Shown here piece after piece: positions 38,271 to 54,548 of a DNA stretch of 64,000 bases. The translations under genes were made by a program, and so were the position numbers. The number at the start of each line of letters is the position of its first letter. Within the stretch, counting starts at the first letter, position 1. The DNA comes from Liopterus haemorrhoidalis (taxonomy: Eukaryota; Arthropoda; Insecta; Coleoptera; Dytiscidae). The stretch is taken from assembly GCA_963971575.1 (NCBI GenBank), contig OZ020617.1:40706606-40770605 (forward strand), read 5' to 3'. Under the pieces are notes generated by a model. The model searched no databases. It was not told the DNA's origin and worked only from the letters and a program-made list of their open reading frames with translations.

Positions 38271-39492
38271 TAAAGGGTGATCCAATTTGGACTCTAGGAT
38301 TTGTTTTTTGAATAAAACACAACATATTGGAAAAATCCGAATTTTATTGTTATTAGCGTAAAGTACAGAATTGGCAATTATTTATGAAATATGATGTCAG
38401 CCGAATGCCCTCCACGACTCCGCTGATATGATACCATTCTTTGAGCGAAGTTTTCCGTAATCGTTTCCAATAAATGCGGTTCGATTTCAGCAATTGCACG
38501 TCTGATGTTCTCTTTTAGTTCTGGAATCGTAGCAAGCTTGTTGACATAGACCCTTTCCTTCAAATAACCCCACAGAAAAAAGTCTAATGGGATTGGCCAA
38601 TTGATGTCGCCCCTCTGATAGACATGACCAGGAAATTTGGTTTGAAGTAAAGTGAGTGTTTCACATGCTGTGTGACATATGGCTCCAACCTGTTGAAACC
38701 ACATGTCATTTAAGTTCAAATCGTTGTTTAGCATCTCCCGATAGCGTACACTATTGACAGTAATAGCGTTACCAGCTTCGTCCTCAAAAAAGTACGGGCC
38801 AATGATTCCTCCAGCCCAAAATGCACACCAAACACTGCATTTTTGTGGTTGCATTGGTTTTTCTTGAATAGCATGTGGATTTTCACTACCACAGATGCGA
38901 CAATTTTGGCGATTAACAAACCCATTCAAAAGAAAATGAGCTTCATCGCTCCATATGACTTTTTTGCAAATATCAGCATCAACTTCTGTGTTTTCTAAAA
39001 CCCAGTTCACAAATATACGGCGTTTCTGGTGGTCCGCTGCTCAGTTGAATTTTATACGCCTTTATATGAAGGTCTTTGTATAAATTCGTTGAGTAGTGCC
39101 ATATGAAAGATTCAATTGCTGTGAATGGTGACGGATTGATGTGCTTGGTTCTTCTTGCACACTATCACGTATACCAGCAATATTTTCAACTACCTCTGCG
39201 TTGATAGCGAACTGTTGGTGTATCAACAAGCATGTCACTTGTTTCAAATTTTTGCAGTAGTTCACAAATTGCACGCTCACTTGGAACATTATTCCGTTGA
39301 AGTGGTCGAAGTTTTCTTCGCGTAATCGTAACTGATCGCCTGTTTTCATAATAAACTTGCCCGATATTTATGCGTTGCTGCACAGTATACGGCGCCATGA
39401 TGAATTTGCAATGTGTTTATATACCAACTGTAAAAATGCAAACTTCCAACATTCACTGAACGAAAATGGCGCGCAATTTGGATCACCCTTTA
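38271..39492 (-). mobile_element. Tc1/mariner (IS630) superfamily element, defective
   Basis: Ends TAAAGGGTGATCCAATTTGG and (right) AATTTGGATCACCCTTTA are inverted over about 20 bp and flanked by TA (38269-38270, 39493-39494). About 1.22 kb. It sits some 190 bp downstream of the stop of trypsin gene 1. Confidence 0.88.
38378..39398 (-). pseudogene. IS630/mariner-type transposase, broken
   Basis: Reading the - strand from the ATG at 39398, MAPYTVQQRINIGQVYYENR begins a helix-turn-helix region. The frame shifts near 39190 and again before 39010. The catalytic core follows: VIWSDEAHFLLNG (first Asp present), GGIIGPYFFEDEAGNAITVN, then WFQQVGAICHTA, where the conserved Asp of WFQQDGA is Val. The third acidic region is deleted (NWPIPLDFFLWG, lacking the expected SPDLT segment). 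Two frameshifts, one lost catalytic residue and one deletion make it inactive. A relic of the same family is at 1.6-1.9 kb. Confidence 0.85.
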
Positions 39493-39652
39493 TAAGCAAG
39501 CTTAAAAACTGATCCTCAAACGAAAATTCTCAAATGATCAAGCACCATGTTGGTATTAAAGGCAATGGAACTGATGATGTAGCTGCAAAAGTCGCTTCAT
39601 GTCAACCTACAGGCATCGTCAGTGTATAATTTTAAAAGTAAATTAAAAGATA

Positions 39653-40235
39653 CAGTAATCCCCCAAGACACGTAACGCGCGACTTACGTAAATTCGCAGT
39701 TACGTAAAATGATAATTTCAAAAAGTGGAAAATTGTTGAGTAGAGTAACATACAATTTTACAAAGAATTATTCTATATCAAGCATGCAACTGAACTAGAG
39801 GAACAAGTGCAACAAACTACAGAGACTGCGTAAATTTGGCGCAGCAATTAGAACTGGAAGTGGATAACGGTGACATCAACGAACTTCTTTTTAGCAACGA
39901 TGAAGAATTAACGAATGATGATCTTATTCAGTTAGAAGCATTCCGAAAATCCGAAGAAAATACTGAGCTATGTGATGTAGCAACTCCAATCGAAAAGAAA
40001 TTTTCTACTAAAGGATTAACTAAGACTTTTTACCTTATAGATGAGGCATTATCCAAATTAGAAGCGATGAACTCGAACACCGACTGGTTCGAAAATGTAA
40101 ACCGTCGCATAAATTCTGATATGTCCATCTACAAAGCGATCTACGATGAAAAGAAGCGGGCGACCAAGCAATCAACTTTAGACATGTTTATAAGACCTTC
40201 AACCAGTGCCGGAAATCCAGAGCCAACATAGAGTT
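39653..40235 (+). pseudogene. Tigger/pogo transposase, C-terminal remnant with 5' end
   Basis: CAGTAATCCCCCAAGACACG at 39653, followed by an inverted GTAACGCGCGACTTACGTAAA stretch, resembles a Tigger terminal repeat. At about 39839-40231 the + strand encodes the acidic C-terminal tail of these transposases: LLFSNDEELTNDDLIQLEAF, KKFSTKGLTKTFYLIDEALS, AIYDEKKRATKQSTLDMFIR. The DNA-binding and DDE domains are missing, so the element is an internal-deletion derivative. The coding part has no ATG of its own. Confidence 0.75.
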
Positions 40236-40859
40236 ATAGAAGTTAAAGGAAAATCTTCTAATGACTATCAAATATTTATGAATATGAATATATATATGGC
40301 TTCTGTGGTTTTTGCCCACTTATATATTGTTCAAATCGCACTTCATTTAGACTTGGTTCTTTTTTAATACAATTTATAAAATAGCTAATACTTGATCTTC
40401 GAAGCCTCTGTGCCAACCTTCCACAGAGTTGTTTGTTTTGGGCAAATCATCCAAAACGGTTTCATAGAGATTCCACATTTCATGTGGAAATAGTGGTTGC
40501 CGTCATAACTGCCACGTATCTTCGAAGTAGTTAATAACTTTTTGAACTGGTTCTCCCTGTGGTAAAATCTCAAAGCATAATAATTCAAAAGCAGTTAGTA
40601 CACTGTTTACCGGTACAAAAGGAAGAGCTGACAACATTCTTAGTTTAAATGCAAAATATGCGTCGATTTCGTATTGTATTCATGGGTCTGAATAGACCGA
40701 TAAATGCATTGCGTAAAATAAAAGAAACAACCTCGAAGTTTTGGAGCATTTGAAAACTCTTTCTTACATGCACGTAGCATAGCTTTCTCAAAATCGATGG
40801 TTATCGATAACGTCCTAGTAACGGCTCAGAAAATTTCTTTCATTTATTTTGAGCGGCAA
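40236..40859. other. Intergenic, nothing recognised
   Basis: No gene or repeat identified between the Tigger remnant and the next minisatellite. Confidence 0.4.
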
Positions 40860-41040
40860 ACTTTCTACGGTGAATTGTGTGCGCGGTGAATTGTGGGCGG
40901 TGAACTCTCCGAGGTGAATTGTGCACGGTGAATATTCCGCGGTAAATTGTGGGCGGTGAACTTTCCGAGGTTAATTATGCACCGTGAATTTTCCCAGCGT
41001 TGAATATTCCGCGTTGAATTGTGGGCGGTGAACTTTTCGG
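40860..41040. repeat. Minisatellite of GGTGAATTGTG units
   Basis: About twelve imperfect copies of a 13-16-bp unit around GCGGTGAATTGTG, with variants GAGGTGAATTGTG and GCGGTGAACTTTCC. Confidence 0.85.
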
Positions 41041-41230
41041 ATACCATTAGTTCTTAAGCCTCTACTCAGTCGGGCTTTTTGTCTCGGAAATTTCTAAAAG
41101 TCCCGAGTTCAATCCCGGTTAGGACATGGATATTTGTATTAATGCTTAGCACCTCATCCTCATTCAATTAAAATAAATATCACCAAACAAATCGTGAAAA
41201 CAGGAAGGCCCGAATTAAAAAAAAAAGCTA
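41041..41230 (+). repeat. tRNA-derived SINE-like sequence
   Basis: CCCGAGTTCAATCCCGG (about 41102) matches a polymerase III B box (GGTTCAATCC type). CTACTCAGTCGGGC about 40 bases upstream could be the A box. The sequence then runs into a 3' tail with AAATAAATATCACC and an A-rich stretch near 41216. Confidence 0.55.
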
Positions 41231-41452
41231 CGGGTCTTACTAATAAGTAGATTAAAAAAATACATATTAAGACTTCATAAAGAAACAAAATTATTGTATA
41301 CGAAAAGTTATTCTTGTTCTGTAAAATTTTTTAAAATTTTCGTGTTTGGTAATATTCCTCTTAGTTCAGTTGCTTCTCTTAGTTCTTATTCCTTCAGTTG
41401 CACAAAAGTCTTAAAACTGGATGTAAGCTAAAACTCATTAATGCCCGGTTAC

Positions 41453-41670
41453 ATAAAAGTCTTAAAACTAGATGTAAGCTAAAACGCATTGCGTTTCTAA
41501 GCAAATAATTTACATCGAGTTTTAGCTTACACAAAGTTTTAAAACATTTATACTTCAAAAATTTAAAAAAGGACTTACGCAAATAAGAGGCATTTGCGTT
41601 GCTAGGTAATTTTGTGTTTTACATCGAGTTTTAGCTTAGATCTAGTTTTAAGACTTTTGTGCAACCGGGC
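41453..41670. mobile_element. MITE with GCCCGGTT terminal repeats
   Basis: 218 bp, with ends GCCCGGTTACATAAAAGTCT and GACTTTTGTGCAACCGGGC inverted over about 40 bp. A partial extra copy of the terminus (TTGCACAAAAGTCTTAAAAC) lies just upstream at 41396-41445. It sits directly before the promoter of gene 2. Confidence 0.82.
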
Positions 41671-41674
41671 CTGT

Positions 41675-41885
41675 GTTATTAGGAAACTTGAACTAAAACT
41701 TAATTTATCTTAATTATCAAGTATATAATGCAAGATAAAATTATTATTCAGGCTTTTCAAATGGAAAAACTATTAAAAATGCAAAATATTTTAATAAAAA
41801 TAAAATATTATAAATTTACACGCGTACAGATAATTTGTTAGTATAAATAGGATGCAATTTCTGCAAACTGTATCAAATAATCAAC
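41675..41885 (+). promoter_or_regulatory. Proximal promoter of trypsin gene 2
   Basis: TATAAATA at 41842-41849; AGATAA at 41733-41738 and 41828-41833, and TTATCT at 41705-41710. The layout and much of the sequence match the promoter of gene 1, while the flanking upstream DNA (a MITE) does not, so similarity stops where regulation would be expected to stop. Confidence 0.8.
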
Positions 41886-47629
<5,744 letters not shown>

Positions 47630-47681
47630 GGAGTTTTTAAATCACTAATCAACGAAAATGATTATGATATAAGAATGTAGT

Positions 47682-47696
47682 AATAAACAGAATAAA
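47682..47696 (+). terminator. Poly(A) signals of trypsin gene 2
   Basis: AATAAA at 47682-47687 and again at 47691-47696, about 55 bases after the stop. Confidence 0.8.
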
Positions 47697-47699
47697 ATT

Positions 47700-48266
47700 A
47701 AAATAATTATTTATCATTTAACCACCTTGCAATATTATTTTGTTACTTATGTTGTATTATTATCTATTTGTAAGCTTCACGCGGAACTAGATAGTAATTT
47801 ATTTTTTGATACATGCCTGCATCTCAAATAAAGTTTTCAAAATGATAAATATTTTTTCTAAAAATTATTTTATAAATTTGGGGTGCGTCTTATCGTCCGG
47901 TATTATGGTCCGAAAAATGCGGTACATAAAAATTATTTGAAATACATTATTTCAGTATTATTTAAAATATTTCATAGTATTTCAAACAATTCTTGTATTT
48001 CAAATACAGTTAAATTATTTGGAATACATTATTTAAAATATTTCCCTATTATTTCAATTATTTTCTTATTATTTCAAATATCTCCTAGTATTTCAAATAA
48101 TTCTTCTATTTCAAATATATTAAAATTATTTTAACTAACGTCTAATTTACGTAACTAATTTAAATAACGTCAGTACTACCCACGATCTATGCAGACTACT
48201 GTCCGTTTAATAAGTGACAGTAATTCATATTCTTATTTGAATGAAACGACTAAACATCCATCATTA
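47700..48266. other. Intergenic, low complexity
   Basis: GGGGTGCGTCTTATCGTCCG at 47879 may be a transposon end. 47930-48130 is a degenerate ATTTGAAATA/TATTTCAAA repeat. No gene. Confidence 0.5.
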
Positions 48267-49486
48267 GGGTCATTCCATATCAAGTGGTCTAGTGGTCCCT
48301 ACTCGACCATCACGGATTTTGATGAAATTTTGTATGGACATTCACACATGTCCTCAACGAACATTGGTAAAGTTTTACGTTCATCCATGCAATACTTGCT
48401 GAGATTTAGTAATTTGTTTGACCCCATACCGCAGCCTTCTATGGTATGACTCCGAGATTTCGACAACTTTGAGACACAGTATCTCTGCCAATATTTTGTT
48501 GAGAGAAACAAAACTTTGCCAACTTATACAACTTTTTGCGCTCTATTAAACAAAATAATAAACAAATCTTCATGAGCGATTCCCGTGAAGAAAATTTGGA
48601 TCAAACTTGGCCTAAAAAATTTGCAACTCGAAGTTTGACTTTTTATACCTCTGAAAGTAAAGGTACGATAAACGTGAAATTTTGCACATAATAACTTATC
48701 AATACAAGGTTAACGAATATAAAATTTCACACTCCTAATATTTTTCATTAGTTCAGGAATTGAGTGTAAAGTTGATGATTTTTGTGAAAATGCTAAAAAC
48801 AGGGTATATTTAGCCCACTTTTACAAAAATATACCCTCTGGAAACTGTTTTAAATTATTTTCATTAGAAAGAGCATGTTTTAATCCCCCTAAAAAAGTAG
48901 AACTGGTTTTTCATCCCTGGTATATAAGACCTTAGAAATAGGGACAAAGTTGAGAACGTTTCTATCACATGCTGCTATCGCAATATCGCATGCATTCCAT
49001 TATTTTTCATCTTGTTTGTTTTATACAGGCATTATAAGTACCTAAATTGCGTTGATCCATGGTGACATTGTCACTACCAGTTCAGAAACTTGAACCAGTA
49101 ACCCCATCGCCATAGGGTCCACGCCCGATAGCCGTGCAATACCAGCCACGGGTGGGTTTCCTGGTTGAGGATCCCAAGCCTCTAGTTTGGTGTCTTCGTT
49201 AAGGTTCCAAAGCCTTGTGTGGGTATCTGTCCGGTTCCCAAGCCAATGATTGGGCAGCTTATTCTAGGTTCTTAAGCCTGAAGTGGGTATCTTACATGGT
49301 TCCCAAGCCGAAGTCCATGATGTTGGTATGAATTGCCAAATTCCAACTATTGCTTATTTATTATTGATTTAGTAGCCACTTTCTTCAGTGTCACTTCTTG
49401 GAATTGATACTGTCGGCCTGGTGACATAACTGATGGTGCTAGAAGGCCACAAATAAGGTGTTGTGATGGAACCCAACAAATATCTT

Positions 49487-49680
49487 TGAGTGTAAAGTTG
49501 ATGATTTTTGTGAAAATGCTAAAAACAGGGTATATTTAGCCCACTTTTACAAAAATATACCTTCTGGAAACTGTTTTAAATTATTTTCATTAGAAAGAGC
49601 ATGTTCTAAACCCCCTAAAAAAGTAGGATTGGTTTTTCATCCCTGGTATATAAGGCCTTAGAAATAGGGACAAAGTTGAG
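49487..49680 (+). repeat. Internal duplication of part of the left arm
   Basis: TGAGTGTAAAGTTGATGATT to GGGACAAAGTTGAG repeats 48771-48954 in direct orientation, with few changes. It begins exactly where the inverted-arm similarity ends. Confidence 0.85.
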
Positions 49681-50015
49681 GATATTGCTATCGATACGTC
49701 ATATACTTCAATATGCATTTTTTTACATTGTGTCACTTTCCTTTCATTCCTGCTGAAGTTTACAGTGTACAATTAATTTTTGTACGCTATATGAATCTGT
49801 TAGTCTGCTAGCGGTGGTTCTACACTGATGACATTTTTTACATATTTTGTTAGTGCTGTCACGCGTCAGCATGTTTTGGGTATAGAATTCTGTACTATTA
49901 GCAGCGGCGGTCGGTGACTAAACGTCCTGAATTGGCCGGGAAAGTCCCGAATTGACCGGCCTCCAGCGACCATTAACCGATCAAATACTGACGCCAATAG
50001 ATCTGTTCAACTTTT

Positions 50016-50544
50016 GTGACAAAAACATTCACGGAATTAAATAGGTATATATATATATATGTTCCGACTGAAGAAATTCAAGAAAACAGGACGCTGCAAG
50101 AAGAAAGATGGAAAGCTAGCACCGCAATAGCTGGCACAAGAGATCATCACCAGTTTGTGCCAGTTGATTTGAATTCGATTTCTGTCAGCAAAGTTTCAAA
50201 TGACACAGTTAACTTTGTGGCCAAACTTTCCAATTCTGTCGATCCTAATTTAAAATTAGCCGAACTATTTCCCGGTTGCCTGCATTTATGACAATAAGTG
50301 GTGGGTAGGCAATATTGTAAAAATTTCTCTGGAACAAAATGATGCTTTGGTAAAATTTATGCATCCGCGAGACTTGGCTCATTCATTTTATTGGCCCGAA
50401 AGAAAAGATATTTGTTGGGTTCCAGCACAACACCTTATTTGTGGCCTTCCAGCACCATCAGTTATGTCACCAGGCCGACAGTATCAATTCCAAGAAGTGA
50501 CACTGAAGAAAGTGGCTACTAAATCAATAATAAATAAGCAATAG
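50016..50544 (+). pseudogene. Unidentified transposon-borne protein, one frameshift
   Basis: The first frame (50016-50291) ends NLKLAELFPGCLHL then stop. A one-base shift near 50285 continues it as YDNKWWVGNIVKISLEQNDA, LVKFMHPRDLAHSFYWPERK, DICWVPAQHLICGLPAPSVM and a stop at 50544. The YDxKWWVGxI ... VKFMHPxxxxxSFxWPxxxDICWVP pattern is one I associate with transposon-linked proteins of animals, but I do not know its function. Its last third lies in the right arm, so an inverted copy of that coding part is also in the left arm (about 49345-49486, - strand). Confidence 0.55.
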
Positions 50545-51644
50545 TTGGAATTTGGCAATTCATACCAACATCATGGACTTCGGCTTGGGAACCATGTAAG
50601 ATACCCACTTCAGGCTTAAGAACCTAGAATAAGCTGCCCAATCATAGGCTTGGGAACCGGACAGATACCCACACAAGGCTTTGGAACCTTAACGAAGACA
50701 CCAAACTAGAGGCTTGGGATCCTCAACCAGGAAACCCACCCGTGGCTGGTATTGCACGGCTATCGGGCGTGGACCCTATGGCGATGGGGTTACTGGTTCA
50801 AGTTTCTGAACTGGTAGTGACAATGTCACCATGGATCAACGCAATTTAGGTACTTATAATGCCTGTATAAAACAAACAAGATGAAAAATAATGGAATGCA
50901 TGCGATATTGCGATAGCAGCATGTGATAGAAACGTTCTCAACTTTGTCCCTATTTCTAAGGCCTTATATACCAGGGATGAAAAACCAGTTCTACTTTTTT
51001 AGGGGGATTAAAACATGCTCTTTCTAATGAAAATAATTTAAAACAGTTTCCAGAGGGTATATTTTTGTAAAAATGGGCTAAATATACCCTGTTTTTAGCA
51101 TTTTCACAAAAATCATCAACTTTACACTCAATTCCTGAACTAATGAAAAATATTAGGAGTGTGAAATTGTATATTCGTTAACCTTGTATTGATAAGTTAT
51201 TATGTGCAAAATTTCACGTATATCGTACCTTTACTTTCAGAGGTATAAAAAGCCAAACTTTAAAAAATTTTCGAGTTGCAAATTTTTTAGGCCAAGTTTG
51301 ATCCAAATTTTCTACACGGGAATCGCTCATGAAGATTTGTTTATTATTTTGTTTAATAGAGCGCAAAAAGTTGTATAAGTTGGCAAAGTTTTGTTTCTCT
51401 CAACAAAATATTGGCAGAGATACTGTGTCTCAAAGTTGTCGAAATCTCGGAGTCATAACATAGAAGGCTGCGGTATGGGGTCAAACAAATTACTAAATCT
51501 CAGCAAGTATTGCATGGATGAACGTAAAACTTTACCAATGTTCGTTGGGGACATGTGTGAATGTCCATACAAAATTTCATCAAAATCCGTGATGGTCGAG
51601 CAGGGCACTTCTCTGAAATCAGACCACTTGACATGGAATGACCC

Positions 51645-51880
51645 ATTAGTTATTTTTCAAAATTTAAAGTATTTGCATTGTATTTACATACGCTGCTCCT
51701 CTAAGATAGAAAACAGTCAGTCGGCTCTATATTTCATATAAATTTATAACTCTCTTCAATGTCCATTTGAATCACTTAAAACGACCGGGTTTCTTATTTG
51801 TCTTTATTGCTGTAATAAACTATTATAAATATTATTTTTCATGCTTTTGGTGTGTTCAGTAGCGTATAATTTCTGAATGT
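51645..51880. other. Spacer between fold-back element and palindrome region
   Basis: No gene or repeat identified. Confidence 0.4.
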
Positions 51881-53196
51881 TAAGGTGCCTGTCCACTTGA
51901 GAGAACTCTCGAGAGTAACTCTCGATAGCAACTCTCACGGGCTTGTCCACTAGAGAGCTGATTTCGACCGGGTGTACTCTCGAGAGTACCCTGTGAGTTG
52001 CTCGCCGAGAATACTCTCGAGAGTACCCTGCGAGTTGCTCGCCGAGAGTACTCTCGAGAGAACTCTCAAGCCGGTGTCCACTTGACCAGTTGTGCAGAGT
52101 AGTCAAGATGGCGTCGTACTATTGAAAGATCGCAGCAGCTGTAGTAACTATTTATAAAAAAAGAAAAAAAGTTGAATAAAAAAATCTGCTGGATTAAGTC
52201 ATGGATTGATAGAAGAAGTGTTTTAGGATAATTTCTGGAAATCAAAAATGAAATGGTGCTGCATCTATTTTTAATAATAAAGTTGAATTGATTAATATTA
52301 TTAAAAATTTATTTACTTTTAATAATTCTCTTATAAAATTTATTTTAAATATTATTAATAAAATTGCAAATAAAAAATAGTTGAAGCTATAGCTTTTACT
52401 AAAAAATATTTAATAGAAGATTTAAAGGAATGTGATTTTTCTTTATTTTTTTAATAAAGGAATGTAAAGTAAGAGAAAGGAAAGTAAATTAATTTCTAAT
52501 CCTATTCATTCCCCTATTCATGAAATTGAAGAAATAGAGATTATTGTTTCTGTGAATAAAGTTGATAAAAAAAAAAAAAAAATAGATCTTAAAAAGAAAA
52601 GGGTTATTACCTTTATATTTGGGGTATGTACCTAAAAGCTTAATTAGCATATTTTGTTATTAATTACATTTTAGTAGATGATACAAAGTTTTTTGATACT
52701 TTAAAAAATAGTTTAATTCAATAAATTAATAAGTTTATTTTAGGCTCTACTTAATTATTTGGGGTAATTAGTTATTAACAAAGGTAAAAATTTACATTTT
52801 TTATTCTATCAAAATAATTCTTTTAATCAGGCACATAATGTTTTAGACTTTATTTTAGTAAAAAAACATATATTTTTATTTTTAAATTGAATAAGTTTAA
52901 ACTAATTAATTATTTTTAATAAATCGGTAATCGACACATTTCACGTTCCACAAAATTTCGCGGAGTTCGTACAAGCCGATTAATTTATTTATTTCCTCCG
53001 GTGAACGAATTTTTGAACATCTTGTAAGCAGACAGCTCTCGATAGCACTCTCAGGAATTCGAACACAGTTCATATTTGGCGAGCTACTCTCGGAGAGTGT
53101 AGGGAGCACGTGTCCACTTGCGAGTACGTTGAGAGTAGTTAGCTCTCGGAGAGTACCTCGCCACTTTCTGCGAGTTACTCTCAGATGCGTGTCCAT
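51881..53196. mobile_element. Candidate element with CTCTCGAGAG-rich ends
   Basis: The left end (51888-52085) carries GTGCCTGTCCACTTGAGAGA and repeated ACTCTCGAGAGT. The right end (53020-53196) carries GTGTCCACTTGCGAGTA and ACTCTCGGAGAGT, with GTGTCCATTG at its edge. The middle (52100-52950) is AT-rich and I see no gene in it. The shared GTCCACTTG and CTCTCxxGAGAG motifs at both ends suggest inverted termini of one element; exact ends and target duplication were not resolved. Confidence 0.5.
51975..52067 (+). repeat. 37-bp tandem repeat with ACTCTCGAGAGT palindromes
   Basis: Unit TACTCTCGAGAGTACCCTG followed by YGAGTTGCTCGCCGAGA, at 51975, 52012 and (partial) 52049. The 12-bp palindrome also occurs at 51905-51916. 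Confidence 0.9.
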
Positions 53197-53204
53197 TGAA
53201 GATA

Positions 53205-53222
53205 TATATATATATATATATG
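53205..53222. repeat. (TA)n microsatellite
   Basis: A short run of TA dinucleotides between the CTCTC-rich region and the next fold-back element. Confidence 0.8.
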
Positions 53223-53295
53223 AAATGTTTTTCTTTAATCGTCAGTATTAGTTAGGAAAATTAAAAAACAAGTATCATGGTACGTTTCGCGTTTT

Positions 53296-54548
53296 ATATG
53301 GCCACCAATTCCACGTGACCTCTACCTTTTCTTCGATAAATCGATTATAAAGTCAACACAATCGAGTCAATTTGGGTGTCAAACCCCTGAAAATGTTACC
53401 TAAAGGTAGTTGAGGCGGCTGTTAATGAATCCAGGGTCAAATTTAGAAAATTCAATATGGCGGATGCAATATGGCGGCCGAAACCACGTGGCAAGTGAAG
53501 ATTTTTTAAAAAATGATTTGATTTCAATATAATATAATGCCTGGGGGTTTATGGGGTCACTGATGATGAATTCAGGGTGCAATTCAGAAAATTAAATATG
53601 GCGGATCCATTAAAGTGGATTCAATATGGCGGCCAAAACCACTTGATGAAAAGAGATTTTCACAAAATCACTTGATTTTGTCCTTATTTAATACCTGGAG
53701 GTTTATGGGGTTTCTGATGATAAATCCAGGGTTCATGTGAGAAAATTCAATATGGCGGCCAAAATCACTTGACAATCGCAGATTTTTAAAAAATCACTTG
53801 ACTTCAAACTAATTTGGTACCTAAGGGTTTATGAGATTGTTCATGATAAGTCCAGGATCGAACCCTGTATTTTCTCAAAGTTTTTTCAGAAATCTTCCCT
53901 TATTAAGTTAAATAGAGTCGATACAGAAAAATTAAATTATACAATCCACCTAAACACAACTAGAATTTCTGTGTCCGTAACACTGTTTCTAAATCTAACA
54001 TCAAATTTTTTTATAATTTTAATTTTTTTTTATTATTTTTTTTTTTTGATTTTCAATTTTTTTTTTTATTTGTTGAACTATATAAATTAACTATTTTGAC
54101 TTATATTTACACTATTCAAACTATAATTTCTCAATTTTTTTCCAGAATTCTTTATCCCTTAATAAATTAAAGAGTCGTTAAAGAAAAATTAAATCAAACA
54201 ATTCCTAAAAATTTATTCAGTAGAGTACGTTAAACTATTCTTAGAATATTAATTTTCAGAATTGCACCCTGAATTCATCATCAGTGACCCCATAAACCCC
54301 CAGGCATTATATTATATTGAAATCAAATCATTTTTTAAAAAATCTTCACTTGGCACGTGGTTTTGGCCGCCATATTGCATCCACCATATTGAATTTTCTA
54401 AATTTGACCCTGGATTCATTAACAGCCGCCTCAACTACCTTTAGGTAACATTTTCAGGGGTTTGAAACCCAAATTGACTCGATTGTGTTGACTTTATAAT
54501 CGATTTATCGAAGAAAAGGTAGAGGTCACGTGGGATTGGTGGCCATAT
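53296..54548. mobile_element. 1.25-kb fold-back element with ATGGCGGCC repeats
   Basis: Arms 53296-53597 and 54248-54548 are near-identical inverted repeats (outer end ATATGGCCACCAAT). Inside the left half, degenerate units of about 140 bp recur, each with AAAATTCAATATGGCGGCCA, a CACTTGA motif and GTTTATGGGGT...GATGAATCCAGGGT. The centre (53900-54240) is T-rich. No protein is encoded. Confidence 0.85.

Larger units (their letters stand above)
48267..51644. mobile_element. 3.4-kb fold-back element with 1.2-kb arms and coding loop
   Basis: Left arm 48267-49486 and right arm 50405-51644 are inverted copies with only occasional mismatches. The outer ends are GGGTCATTCCATATCAAGTG and CACTTGACATGGAATGACCC. 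ATTA flanks both sides (48263-48266, 51645-51648), a probable 4-bp target duplication. The loop (49487-50404) holds a second partial copy of arm sequence and an open coding stretch that runs into the right arm. I could not assign the superfamily; an ATTA duplication with a GGGTCATTCCA terminus needs database comparison. Confidence 0.8.

Noticed and set aside
41102..41120. Functional tRNA gene at the B-box-like sequence
   Set aside because: I could not fold acceptor, D and anticodon stems around it. A SINE head is the better reading; the same holds for 19610-19720 and about 36300.
51391..51741. 116-codon open stretch in the right arm of the fold-back element
   Set aside because: Its sequence is the inverted copy of the left-arm end and shows no protein family pattern. 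It is probably a consequence of arm sequence rather than a gene.
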